Positions 1 through 6,697 of a stretch of DNA of 18,322 bases are shown here, piece by piece. The position numbers were made by a program, and so were the translations under genes. The stretch is from an uncultured Clostridia bacterium (lineage in GTDB: Bacteria; Bacillota; Clostridia; Christensenellales; Pumilibacteraceae), in assembly GCA_934247335.1 (NCBI GenBank), contig CAKQJJ010000011.1:1-18322 (forward strand), in the 5' to 3' direction. Within the stretch, counting starts at the first letter, position 1, and each line of letters opens with the position of its first letter. The notes under the pieces are model-generated. The model saw nothing but the letters and a program-made list of their open reading frames with translations, was not told the DNA's origin and made no database searches.

Positions 1-721
1 GTATTATATAGTCGATGTACGAGCCGATTATTTTTGCCGTGAGCGCGTATCCCATCGGGTTCATATGTCCGCCGAGATAGAAGTTGCGGCGGAACTCTTT
101 GTCGTAGACCACGCAGTGCTCGTAAAGGTCGATAACGAAAGTGTTGTCGAAAAGTCCTGCAATCGCGTACACGGCGGAACGCAACGTTTGCTCGTCCTCG
201 TGCGACTGCGTATCCGATTTGGGCGGCACGACGAGAAAGAATTTCGCGTCCTTATTAAGGCTTTTATACCGCTGAATTATACGGCAATAATTACCGATAA
301 AGGTCGGTTTATCGTTGCGCCAGTCGTTTAAGTCTACGTCGGAAACGTCGCCCACCGGCTTATGCTGATAGAAAATATCGTTTACTCCCAGCGCGATTAT
401 ATACGCCGTACAGAATTTATCCGCGCTCCAATAGCCGTACGTATCGGCAAAAGAATCGCAGTACCACTCGGCAGTCATTCCGCCGCTCGAAAAATTGTAC
501 ACGCGGCTGCCGGTCATTCTCGCCAGAAACTGACCCCACGAATACTCGAAACGGTCGCGATAGGTCTTGCCGCCTTCGGCGTCGGTACCCTCGAACTCGC
601 CCGACGACAGGCTGTCGCCCACCACCGCTATCGAGCGAAAAATACTCGTAAATCCGCCGTCGTCCTTTATTACGTCAAGCGGCTGCTCGCCCTCGCCGAG
701 AATATATCCGTCAAGTTTCAT
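1..721 (-). CDS. SGNH/GDSL-family esterase or lipase-like hydrolase, C-terminus cut by window edge
   Basis: I translated the minus strand from the ATG at 721-719 and found 240 open codons running off the left edge. Family blocks of SGNH hydrolases are visible: GDS with the nucleophile Ser at about residue 37 (VVGDSLSSGEF), a Gly in NFSSGG near 77-81, GVND near 112-115 (block III Asn), and GGHMNPMGY near 217-225 carrying the catalytic His. The residue three before that His is Leu, not the usual Asp of DxxH, so a Ser-His dyad or a different acid is implied. No signal peptide is visible, so it is probably cytoplasmic. The start is supported by AAGGAG at 728-733 with 6 nt spacing and by a strong promoter upstream. 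The family acts on ester or acyl groups; the substrate cannot be read from sequence. It appears monocistronic at its 5' end. Confidence 0.85.
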   Translation of the reverse strand, partial: MKLDGYILGEGEQPLDVIKDDGGFTSIFRSIAVVGDSLSSGEFEGTDAEGGKTYRDRFEYSWGQFLARMTGSRVYNFSSGGMTAEWYCDSFADTYGYWSADKFCTAYIIALGVNDIFYQHKPVGDVSDVDLNDWRNDKPTFIGNYCRIIQRYKSLNKDAKFFLVVPPKSDTQSHEDEQTLRSAVYAIAGLFDNTFVIDLYEHCVVYDKEFRRNFYLGGHMNPMGYALTAKIIGSYIDYII

Positions 722-754
722 TGTTTTCTCCTTAAAGTTTTTTTCGACAGGCAA

Positions 755-783
755 ATTATAGCACATAGCAGGCGGTAAGTCAA
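755..783 (-). promoter_or_regulatory. Sigma-A promoter of the GDSL hydrolase gene
   Basis: On the minus strand TTGACT (778-783) and TATAAT (755-760) are separated by exactly 17 bases. The expected start lies near 748, giving a leader of about 27 nt that contains the AAGGAG site. It sits just downstream of the terminator of the XRE gene, so the hydrolase is an independent unit. Confidence 0.8.
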
Positions 784-794
784 TCGTAAGCCGC

Positions 795-830
795 GAAAAA
801 AGCGACCCGTCTTTTTACTGGCGAGCCGCT
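795..830 (-). terminator. Intrinsic terminator of the XRE regulator gene
   Basis: The minus-strand RNA forms an 11-bp stem (arms 820-830 and 801-811, one mismatch, some G-U pairs) with an A-rich loop, followed by a run of six U. Its core is almost identical to the terminator at 1331-1362 (see repeat entry). Confidence 0.8.
803..828. repeat. Terminator-derived repeat, copy 1 (copy 2 at 1336-1361)
   Basis: The 26 bases at 803-828 match those at 1336-1361 at 25 positions; the only difference is T819 versus A1352, in the loop. Both copies face the same way and both end leftward transcripts. Flanking bases diverge, so this is a reused hairpin rather than a longer duplication. Confidence 0.8.
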
Positions 831-868
831 TCTTGCGACAAATCATTAAACGCGAACAAGCCGACTTT

Positions 869-1081
869 TCAATATTCGGAAAAGCCGAGCAGATAGTCGG
901 GCGTGGTGCCGAAAAACTTGGCGAGCAAAACCAACGCGTCGAGAGAAGGTTCGCATCTGCCCGACTCCCAGAAACTTATCGTCTGATTGCTGAACCCGAG
1001 AGCGTCGCCCAGCTTTCTCTGCGAAATACCCGCTTCGATTCGTAATTCCTTGATTTTATTGCCCACGACGTTGTTTTTCAT
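869..1081 (-). CDS. XRE/Cro-family helix-turn-helix regulator, 70 aa
   Basis: A single HTH_3/XRE domain fills the protein. KIKELRIEAGISQRKLGDAL (about residues 9-28) begins the fold, FSNQTISFWESGRCEPSL (30-47) is the recognition helix and following turn, and the end TTPDYLLGFSE is typical of clostridial XRE repressors. I place the start at ATG 1081-1079 (MKNNVVGNK). The frame stays open to 1273, but that extension is low-complexity and does not resemble a domain. No Shine-Dalgarno is visible before 1081, and a TATAAT lies only 6 bases upstream, so the mRNA may be leaderless, as is known for lambda cI from PRM. The protein likely binds the inverted repeat TCCTACA/TGTAGGA upstream and regulates itself and the divergent promoter; that role is inference. 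Nothing resembling a toxin, methylase or phage gene is adjacent. Confidence 0.85.
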   Translation of the reverse strand: MKNNVVGNKIKELRIEAGISQRKLGDALGFSNQTISFWESGRCEPSLDALVLLAKFFGTTPDYLLGFSEY

Positions 1082-1087
1082 ATGTAA

Positions 1088-1093
1088 ATTATA
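1088..1093 (-). promoter_or_regulatory. Possible -10 of a leaderless XRE promoter
   Basis: TATAAT on the minus strand ends 6 bases before the ATG of the XRE gene, so a transcript from it would begin at or next to the A of ATG. No good -35 is present at 16-18 bp (best is AACTGT), which would suit an activator-dependent or weak autoregulated promoter. Confidence 0.4.
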
Positions 1094-1102
1094 TAAAAAA
1101 CT

Positions 1103-1137
1103 TCCTACAAACAGTTGACATTCTAAAAAATGTAGGA
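1103..1137. promoter_or_regulatory. Inverted-repeat operator, probably for the XRE protein
   Basis: TCCTACA (1103-1109) and TGTAGGA (1131-1137) are perfect inverted 7-mers, 28 bp apart centre to centre. One arm lies in the presumed spacer of the XRE promoter and the other touches the -10 of the rightward promoter, so occupancy would affect both. Assignment to the XRE protein is inference from position. Confidence 0.55.
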
Positions 1138-1143
1138 TATAAT
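1115..1143 (+). promoter_or_regulatory. Perfect consensus rightward promoter without an obvious gene
   Basis: TTGACA (1115-1120), a 17-base spacer and TATAAT (1138-1143) match the housekeeping consensus at all 12 positions. The predicted start is near 1150. Transcription would run toward the terminator at 1331-1362. Confidence 0.75.
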
Positions 1144-1149
1144 ATAGCA

Positions 1150-1370
1150 TATAAGTGCTAAGGCATTTGTAGCTATTATTTCCCGTTAATGGCAAAAAGT
1201 ATGCCGCGGACAAGCGCATTTGCGACTTATCGCAAGCCTTGCGGGAAAGCAAATTCATCGACATCTCTATCATTCATATTCCATTGGTACCGGCGGAGCG
1301 CGAAAGCGTTTCGTCGGTATTTTTATAAAGAAAAACGACCCGTCTTTTTACAGGCGAGCCGTTTTGCGTT
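1150..1370 (+). ncRNA. Candidate small structured RNA from the rightward promoter
   Basis: A transcript from near 1150 would be about 210-220 nt and end at the hairpin 1335-1362, which in this orientation is followed by TTTTGCGTTTT. It contains an outer stem ATTTGC (1218-1223)/GCAAAT (1249-1254) around either TGCGA-CTTA-TCGCA (1221-1234) or CGCAA-GCC-TTGCG (1231-1243). These short stems could arise by chance. No RNA family is recognised; the case rests on promoter, terminator and lack of a credible ORF. Confidence 0.25.
1331..1362 (-). terminator. Terminator of the nup-type transport operon
   Basis: The minus-strand RNA reads ACGGCTCGCC, loop TGTAAAAA, GACGGGTCGT and then UUUUUCUUUAU, 27 bases after the stop of the last permease gene. 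The stem tolerates a mismatch and G-U pairs. It may also work rightward, since the plus strand continues TTTTGCGTTTT. Confidence 0.75.
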
Positions 1371-1388
1371 TTATTGAATTTATAAAGA

Positions 1389-2456
1389 CTATCTTTCCTC
1401 GCGGAAGTAGTTTACGCCGAGCGACGCCGGCGGCTGAGTTTCCTTTTTGCCGACTATGCTGGTTACGATAAGCACTATTATCGTGATTACGTAGGGCAGA
1501 AGTTCGACTATTCTGCCGAAAGCCAGGCTGGGCAGCTTTATGCCGAACGCCGAGCTGTAACTGTTGAACACGTACAAAAATCCGAACAGCACCGAACCTG
1601 CGATTGCAAGATCGGGTTTCCATACGGCGAATATTACGAGCGCGATTGCCAGCCATCCGAACGCCTGAATAGTGGACGAATTCATCCAGCTGCCCTTGCT
1701 TTCGCACATGACGTAGTACAGTCCGCCCAGTCCCGCGATTGCCGCGCCGATGAGGATGGCGCCGTATTTATAAGCGTTGATATTGATACCGGCTGCGTCC
1801 GCGGTTGCGGGATTTTCGCCCACGGCGCGAAGATTTAAGCCGACGCGCGACTTTTTGAGTAGCACGGCGGTGATTATCGCAAGCGCGATTGCGATGTACA
1901 CGAGTATTCCGTGCGACAGGAAAATATCGGCAAACCAGCCCAGATTTCCCAAACCGGGGAAGATATCGACCAGCGATCTACGGAGTACCACGCTTGCGTA
2001 GTTGAAGCCGCGCTTAGTGAGCGTTCCCATGAAGTAATCGGTAAAGCCCGCGCCGAAAGTGGTGAGCGCAAGACCGGTAATGTTCTGATTGCAGCGGAGC
2101 GTTACCGTGAGGAACGCGTAGATAAGACCGCCGAAAGCGGCAAACAGCATTGCGAAGAACACGGCAAGCAGGAATACGGCTATCCACGAAGGATTGGAAA
2201 TATTGTGCATATTGGTGACGAACATTTCCTGCGCGATTTTGTCGCCGGTCGTCGGAACGCCGACTGCCGTAGTAACCGCGTCGGGCAGATTTTTAAGATA
2301 CAGTTCGACGCCGAAGCAGCCGCCGAAAGTTCCCATACACATGATTCCGGGAATACCGAGGTTGAGGTGACCGGACTTTTCGTTGAGAGTTTCGCCCAGG
2401 CAGCCGAACAAAAGCACGACTCCTATACCTATTGCGGCAACGATGCAAGATACCAT
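1389..2456 (-). CDS. nupQ: Nucleoside-type ABC transporter permease, NupQ/YufQ-like, 355 aa
   Basis: This is an inner-membrane permease of the BPD_transp_2 (branched-chain amino acid/sugar/nucleoside) class, with many hydrophobic segments and no soluble domain. The N-terminal motif GETLNEKSGHLNLGIPGIM (about residues 21-39) is characteristic of the NupQ/YufQ branch; RAVGENPATADAAGININAYK (about 206-226) is the cytoplasmic EAA-like loop that docks on the ATPase. The start ATG shares its A with the TAA stop of the upstream permease (TAATG), and a GGAGGTAA site lies inside that gene's end, so the two are translationally coupled. It should form the second half of a heterodimeric pore with the upstream permease. 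Gene symbol by family resemblance; the transported nucleoside is inferred from the riboswitch-xpt context. Confidence 0.88.
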   Translation of the reverse strand: MVSCIVAAIGIGVVLLFGCLGETLNEKSGHLNLGIPGIMCMGTFGGCFGVELYLKNLPDAVTTAVGVPTTGDKIAQEMFVTNMHNISNPSWIAVFLLAVFFAMLFAAFGGLIYAFLTVTLRCNQNITGLALTTFGAGFTDYFMGTLTKRGFNYASVVLRRSLVDIFPGLGNLGWFADIFLSHGILVYIAIALAIITAVLLKKSRVGLNLRAVGENPATADAAGININAYKYGAILIGAAIAGLGGLYYVMCESKGSWMNSSTIQAFGWLAIALVIFAVWKPDLAIAGSVLFGFLYVFNSYSSAFGIKLPSLAFGRIVELLPYVITIIVLIVTSIVGKKETQPPASLGVNYFREER

Positions 2457-3592
2457 TATTTGTTACCTCCTTTGTCGAGATAGTTTCCGTAAGGCTCCTT
2501 TGCCTTTTTGCGACGCTTGATCGAGTATTCGAGGAAGAATTCGCTTGCGATTATGCAGAAATATATAACGCCCAGCACGATATTGGAAGCCGCGTTGTTG
2601 GTAAGACCGAAGTTGGTGCGCACCGACGACATTCCCTTGTCTACGAACGAGATGAAGAACGCCGCAGCCAGCATCATTATCGGGTCGAGTTTACCAAGCC
2701 ACGCAACCATTATCGCGGTGAAGCCCATATTGTTTGCCGTACTCGTGGAAACGGTGTGGTTGATGGAGCCTGCAAGCAGTACGCCCACCAGACCGCATAT
2801 CGCGCCCGAAAGCACCATTGTGCGGATAATTACTTTTTTAACGTTCATTCCAACGTATCTCGCGGTGTTTTCGCTCTCGCCCACGACGCTTACTTCAAAG
2901 CCGTGTTTACTGAACTTAAAGTAAATGAAGATAAACGCGAACACCACGACGGCAACTATCGCGCAGATCAGGTTTGCGCTGTTTTTTATGCCGGGAATGT
3001 TGAGATTTGCAGCCGAAATGGGTTTAAGCGTTCCGCTTCCCGAATCGCCGTAAGCGGCAAGGAAGTACGAGGTAAGACCCACTGCGATGTAGTTCATCAT
3101 AAGGGTGAACAGCGATTCGTTGGTTTTGAAAAACGCTTTGAAAATAGCGGGGATAACCGCCCAGACGGCGCCTGCCAGCACGCCGAACACGACCATCAGT
3201 ATTATGACTACCGCGTCGGGAGCTTTTCCGCCCATAAATTTCATGAACATGGTGGTGACGAGCGCGCCGATAAGAATCTGACCGTTGCCGCCGAGGTTCC
3301 AGAATTTCATTTTGAACGCGGGCAGAAGCGCAAAGCTTACCAGCACCAGCAGCGCGAATTTCTGAACGAACGAGCCGCGGCTCGTACTCGAACCGAACAC
3401 GCCCTTGAACAGGTAAGCGAAAAATTCAAACGGGTTGTTGCCTTTCTGAGATATCAGAGCGCAGAATATCGAGCCGATTATCAGTCCGATAAACACAGCG
3501 GACAATTTTATTACGATGGTCTGCCACAGGGGCGTATTCGAGCGTTTAACGACGTGTATCGGAGATTCTTTCTTATAACTGTTATCTTTCAT
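2456..3592 (-). CDS. nupP: Nucleoside-type ABC transporter permease, NupP/YufP-like, 378 aa
   Basis: The first permease of the importer: a charged cytoplasmic N-terminus (about residues 1-25) followed by hydrophobic segments from about 26 to 355. Recognisable stretches include NPFEFFAYLFKGVFG near 53-67, WNLGGNGQILIGAL near 122-135 and VVGESENTARYVGMNVKK near 236-253, the coupling loop of BPD_transp_2 permeases. The C-terminus is basic (SIKRRKKAKEP). Its start overlaps the ATPase gene by 11 bases and its stop overlaps the next permease by one base, the tight packing of a co-expressed complex. It should sit in the cytoplasmic membrane paired with the NupQ-like protein. Symbol assigned by family and operon order, not by experiment. 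Confidence 0.87.
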   Translation of the reverse strand: MKDNSYKKESPIHVVKRSNTPLWQTIVIKLSAVFIGLIIGSIFCALISQKGNNPFEFFAYLFKGVFGSSTSRGSFVQKFALLVLVSFALLPAFKMKFWNLGGNGQILIGALVTTMFMKFMGGKAPDAVVIILMVVFGVLAGAVWAVIPAIFKAFFKTNESLFTLMMNYIAVGLTSYFLAAYGDSGSGTLKPISAANLNIPGIKNSANLICAIVAVVVFAFIFIYFKFSKHGFEVSVVGESENTARYVGMNVKKVIIRTMVLSGAICGLVGVLLAGSINHTVSTSTANNMGFTAIMVAWLGKLDPIMMLAAAFFISFVDKGMSSVRTNFGLTNNAASNIVLGVIYFCIIASEFFLEYSIKRRKKAKEPYGNYLDKGGNK

Positions 3593-5258
3593 CGTTGTTA
3601 CTCTCCTTTTTTTCTTCCTTTTCGCGTTTTTCCTCGGCTTTGCGTTCGACTTCCATCCACTGTTCGCCGGTGAGGTTACTGTCTTTCGCGATACCGAGAT
3701 TTTTGTCCTTTTTCTCTTCGGTAAGGTCGAGCGAGCCGGTCATCATAAGACCAAGCTGTTCTTTGTCGGTTTTTTCGGCGTGAACTATACCCATGACTTT
3801 GCCGTGGCACAGAACCATGATTTTGTCGCACAGAGCAAGCATGACGTCGAGGTCTTCGCCCACGAACAAAATTCCGGTACCCTTCTCCTTCTGTTCGTTG
3901 AGAATGTCGTATATGACGTAAGCGGAGTTGATGTCCAGTCCGCGCACCGGGTACGCCGTGACTATTACGTTGGGGGCGGATTCTATTTCTCGTCCGACAA
4001 GCACTTTCTGCACGTTACCGCCCGAAAGACGGCGCACGGGAGTTTCGCTGGAAGGCGTTGCTATGCTGAGTTTGTCGATAAGTTTGACGGCGCGTTCGCG
4101 AGCTTCCTTGCGATCGACGAACGGACCTTTTTTGTCGGCGTAAGTTTTAAGCATCATGTTGTCGGTGACGCTCATGGACGGAACCAAGCCCATGCCCAGT
4201 CGGTCCTCGGGGATAAAGCTCATGGACACGCCCTTTTCGATTATTTCGCGCGGGGGCAGTCCCACTATGCTTTCGCCCTTGTGCATGATAAAGCCTTCGG
4301 ATATGGGTCGAAGACCTGCGATCGCCTCGCACAGTTCTTTCTGACCGCAACCGGTAATGCCTGCAACGCCGAGAATTTCGCCGCCTCTGATATAAAAACT
4401 TGCGTTTTTAATGGCAAGGCTGCCGTCGTCCGCCTTTACGGACAAATCTCTGATTTCGAGGAGCGGACGGTCGAATTTGATTTCGGGGCGGTCGATTTTA
4501 AGTTCGACTTTCTTGCCCACCATCATTTCGGTGAGAATTTTCTCGCTTGCGTCCTTGGTTTCTATCGTGCCGATATATTCGCCCTTGCGAAGAATGGCAA
4601 CGCGGTCGGAAATTTCCATGACCTCGTTTAATTTGTGAGTGATGATTATTATCGACTTGCCGTCCGCGCGCATGTTGCGGATGACCGCAAACAGTTTTTC
4701 GGTTTCCTGCGGAGTAAGAACCGCGGTAGGCTCGTCGAGAATGAGAATATTGGCGCCGCGGTACAGCACCTTTACTATTTCAAGAGTCTGTTTTTCCGAC
4801 ACGGACATGTCGTATATTTTCTTGTCGAAATTTATTTCAAAACCGTAGCGGGCGCATATTTCTTCCACGTCCGCACGGATTTTTTTCAGATTGAATTTTA
4901 TTTTTTTATCCAAGCCCAGCGCAACGTTCTGAATACCGGTGAAAATATCCACCAGTTTGAAGTGCTGATGCACCATTCCTATTCCGAGGTTGTACGCGTC
5001 CTTGGGAGTTTTTATCGACGCAAGTTTTCCGTCGATGTAAATGTTTCCCTCGTCGGGGAAATAAATGCCCGAAAGCATGTTCATAAGCGTGGTTTTACCG
5101 CTTCCGTTTTCACCGAGCAGCGACAAAACTTCGCCTTTATAAACGTCGAAAGAAACGCCGCTGTTCGCCTTCACTTCTCCGAAGGTTTTGCCGACGTTTT
5201 CAAATTTAACGGCTATTTGCTTTTCTCCGATTGCAGTATTGTTCGTTTCAGCCTGCAT
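3582..5258 (-). CDS. nupO: Double-domain ABC ATPase of the nucleoside importer, NupO/YufO-like, 558 aa
   Basis: Two ABC domains in one chain, as in RbsA/YufO proteins. Domain 1 has Walker A GENGSGKTT (about 49-57), a variant signature SVSEKQ (152-157), Walker B ILILDEPTAVLTP (171-183) and the switch His in ITHKL (208). Domain 2 has a degenerate Walker A (AGITGCGQKEL, about 299-309), signature LSGGN (411-415), a Walker B region reading VIVTAYPVRGLD (431-442) and FVGEDLD where the switch His would be. Loss of catalytic residues in domain 2 is usual in this family, so hydrolysis probably depends on site 1. The last 45 or so residues are highly charged (Lys/Glu rich) and extend past the conserved fold. 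Start at ATG 5258 is supported by AGGTGA just upstream. It powers nucleoside uptake from the cytoplasmic face. Confidence 0.9.
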   Translation of the reverse strand: MQAETNNTAIGEKQIAVKFENVGKTFGEVKANSGVSFDVYKGEVLSLLGENGSGKTTLMNMLSGIYFPDEGNIYIDGKLASIKTPKDAYNLGIGMVHQHFKLVDIFTGIQNVALGLDKKIKFNLKKIRADVEEICARYGFEINFDKKIYDMSVSEKQTLEIVKVLYRGANILILDEPTAVLTPQETEKLFAVIRNMRADGKSIIIITHKLNEVMEISDRVAILRKGEYIGTIETKDASEKILTEMMVGKKVELKIDRPEIKFDRPLLEIRDLSVKADDGSLAIKNASFYIRGGEILGVAGITGCGQKELCEAIAGLRPISEGFIMHKGESIVGLPPREIIEKGVSMSFIPEDRLGMGLVPSMSVTDNMMLKTYADKKGPFVDRKEARERAVKLIDKLSIATPSSETPVRRLSGGNVQKVLVGREIESAPNVIVTAYPVRGLDINSAYVIYDILNEQKEKGTGILFVGEDLDVMLALCDKIMVLCHGKVMGIVHAEKTDKEQLGLMMTGSLDLTEEKKDKNLGIAKDSNLTGEQWMEVERKAEEKREKEEKKESNNDER

Positions 5259-5288
5259 AGCTTCACCTGTCCTGTAAAAATAATATAT

Positions 5289-5316
5289 CCAAGGGGCAGA
5301 ATAAACTACCCCTTGG
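5289..5316 (-). other. Intercistronic stem-loop between binding protein and ATPase genes
   Basis: CCAAGGGG and CCCCTTGG form a perfect 8-bp stem with a 12-nt loop in the 85-base gap, followed by AT-rich sequence without a true U-run. Such hairpins commonly protect or partly terminate transcripts so that the binding protein is made in excess over the membrane parts; that function is inferred from position. Confidence 0.6.
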
Positions 5317-5343
5317 GTATAAAGTCGATCGGTTTTTTATAAT

Positions 5344-6618
5344 TTATTCAATAATATCGATGCCTACGATATCGATGTCGAAGTAAGGAGCCGAGCGGTT
5401 GGTTTTGGTGTTGGACTCGTCGAAATAAGTAATTCCGCCTTCGGTCTTTACGACTTCTACGCCGTTCTGCTTAGCAGAGGTGATCTTGCCGTTTTCGTCT
5501 TTGGTTACGTCGGTAAGAGCTGCGAAAGCGCCGCCTGCGTAATCCTTGATTGCAAACTTGGAAGTATCGAATACTTTCATGGTGCCTGCTTTAAGCTGAG
5601 CCGAGATAGCCGCAACTGCTTCTTCGGTTCCCTTAGCGGGTGCCTTTGCGCCGAAAGAGCTGAGGCAAACCGAGCCGCTGTAAAGGTCGTTGCCCATGCC
5701 TGCGGTCCAGTCTTTATCGATTGCGGTGCCGTTCAGAACGCATCCGATTGCATATTCGAAGTAGGGTTCCCAGTTGATTCTGGACGAAACGATGAAGGTG
5801 TTGGGGCACTGAGATTCGGTGCTGCCGTTGTAGGAAACGTTGGGAACGTTTTTAGCTTCGCAGGTCTTGGGTGCGCCCCAGGAGTCTGCGTGCTGGGAGA
5901 TGAGAACGCATCCTTCGTCGATAAGAGCGGTTGCTGCGTTTGCTTCCAGAGTTTCTTCATACCATTCGAGAGTGAACTTAACTTTCATGTTGACGGTGGT
6001 AACGCCTTCAACTCCTTCCATTGCTCTTCTTACACCGAGCAGCCAGGAAGTATAGCCGGACTTAACTTCCGCATAGGGATGAGCGCCTACGTAACCGACG
6101 GTGATAACGCCGTCTTTTGCGATGGTGTTGTCTGCGGCGTACATTTCTTTGAGTTTAAGACCTGCGGCATAGCCTGCGAGGAATCTTCCTTCGTAAATGT
6201 TAGCGAAAGCGTTGTGGAAGTTGGTGAGAGTGGTGTCGTTCTGCATCGAGGTTCCGGTTGCGTGAGCAAACTGAACGTCGGGATTTGCCGCAGCCGTTAC
6301 TCTCAGATATTCTTCGTGACCGAAGGAATCGGCAAACACAAATTTGCAGCCTTCTTCAACCAGCTCGTTTGCTGCGGTGGTGCAGCCTTCGTCTTCGCCG
6401 ATACCGGTTTTGATAACGGCTTCTACGCCGGTCTTATCGCAAGCGGCTTTGAACGCGTCGATGAAGTTTTTGTCGTACGTCGAGTTGTCGTCGTGCAGAG
6501 TGATGAGACCGACTTTGGTCTTTTCGGTTTTGTTCTCATCGGGTGTGCAAGCGGCAAACGCGAAGCAGCAGGTAGCTGCCGTTACTACGGCAAGCAAAAG
6601 TGTGATAAATTTTTTCAT
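5344..6618 (-). CDS. nupN: BMP/PnrA-family substrate-binding lipoprotein of the nucleoside importer, 424 aa
   Basis: A lipoprotein signal is clear: MKKF, a hydrophobic core, and lipobox FAAC with Cys24, followed by a charged TPDENKTEKT linker. The mature part begins KVGLITLHDDNSTYDKNFID, the ligand-binding N-lobe start of the BMP (basic membrane protein/PnrA) family, and contains VTVGYVGAHPYAEVKSGYTSWLLGVR and NVPNVSYNGSTESQCPNTF segments typical of the group. Family members bind purine nucleosides at the outer face of the membrane. At 424 aa it is longer than the usual 330-360, mainly in the C-terminal third. A GGAGG site (6630-6634) lies 11 bases before the ATG. The gene visibly uses more GCT, GCA and GTT codons than the GCG-rich genes around it, fitting high expression. 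The symbol is by analogy to nupNOPQ. Confidence 0.88.
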   Translation of the reverse strand: MKKFITLLLAVVTAATCCFAFAACTPDENKTEKTKVGLITLHDDNSTYDKNFIDAFKAACDKTGVEAVIKTGIGEDEGCTTAANELVEEGCKFVFADSFGHEEYLRVTAAANPDVQFAHATGTSMQNDTTLTNFHNAFANIYEGRFLAGYAAGLKLKEMYAADNTIAKDGVITVGYVGAHPYAEVKSGYTSWLLGVRRAMEGVEGVTTVNMKVKFTLEWYEETLEANAATALIDEGCVLISQHADSWGAPKTCEAKNVPNVSYNGSTESQCPNTFIVSSRINWEPYFEYAIGCVLNGTAIDKDWTAGMGNDLYSGSVCLSSFGAKAPAKGTEEAVAAISAQLKAGTMKVFDTSKFAIKDYAGGAFAALTDVTKDENGKITSAKQNGVEVVKTEGGITYFDESNTKTNRSAPYFDIDIVGIDIIE

Positions 6619-6635
6619 TATAAAAAATACCTCCG

Positions 6636-6655
6636 TACCCTTTCGGGTAATTATA
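6636..6655 (-). promoter_or_regulatory. Possible secondary promoter and 5' hairpin before the binding-protein gene
   Basis: TATAAT (6650-6655) lies in the 79-base gap after xpt but no convincing -35 is found at 16-18 bp. Directly after it TACCC-GAAA-GGGTA (6636-6649) can fold into a GNRA-capped hairpin just before the GGAGG site. The transporter genes may have their own start here or simply be read through from xpt. Confidence 0.35.
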
Positions 6656-6697
6656 ACTTGGTAAGTTCATCACTTTTCCCTTGGCTGTATATCGTAT

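Larger units (their letters stand above)
1082..1388. other. About 300-base non-coding stretch between XRE gene and transporter operon
   Basis: It holds, from left to right: a TATAAT abutting the XRE start, the TCCTACA/TGTAGGA operator, a perfect rightward promoter, a stretch with small hairpins (1218-1254), and the terminator at 1331-1362. A 62-codon plus-strand frame (1189-1377) has no ribosome binding site and runs through the terminator hairpin, so I do not call it a gene. Confidence 0.7.

Noticed and set aside
1082..1273. N-terminal extension of the XRE protein to an ATG at 1273 (134 aa)
   Set aside because: The extra 64 residues show no domain pattern, there is no ribosome binding site, and they would cross the operator and the divergent promoter.
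1298..1311. cre-like site (CGAAAGCGTTTCGT) for a CcpA-type regulator
   Set aside because: The same AAGCGTTT core also occurs inside glnN (near 11994) and near 7595, so it is common in this sequence; it is not at a promoter.
1189..1377. 62-codon plus-strand ORF behind the consensus promoter
   Set aside because: No Shine-Dalgarno site, biased composition, and the frame continues through the terminator hairpin.
2432..5342. Long plus-strand open frames opposite the permease and ATPase genes (for example 2432-3673, 3780-4631, 4635-5342)
   Set aside because: They are antisense shadows of clear transporter genes, with His/Arg-rich products and no ribosome binding sites or promoters.
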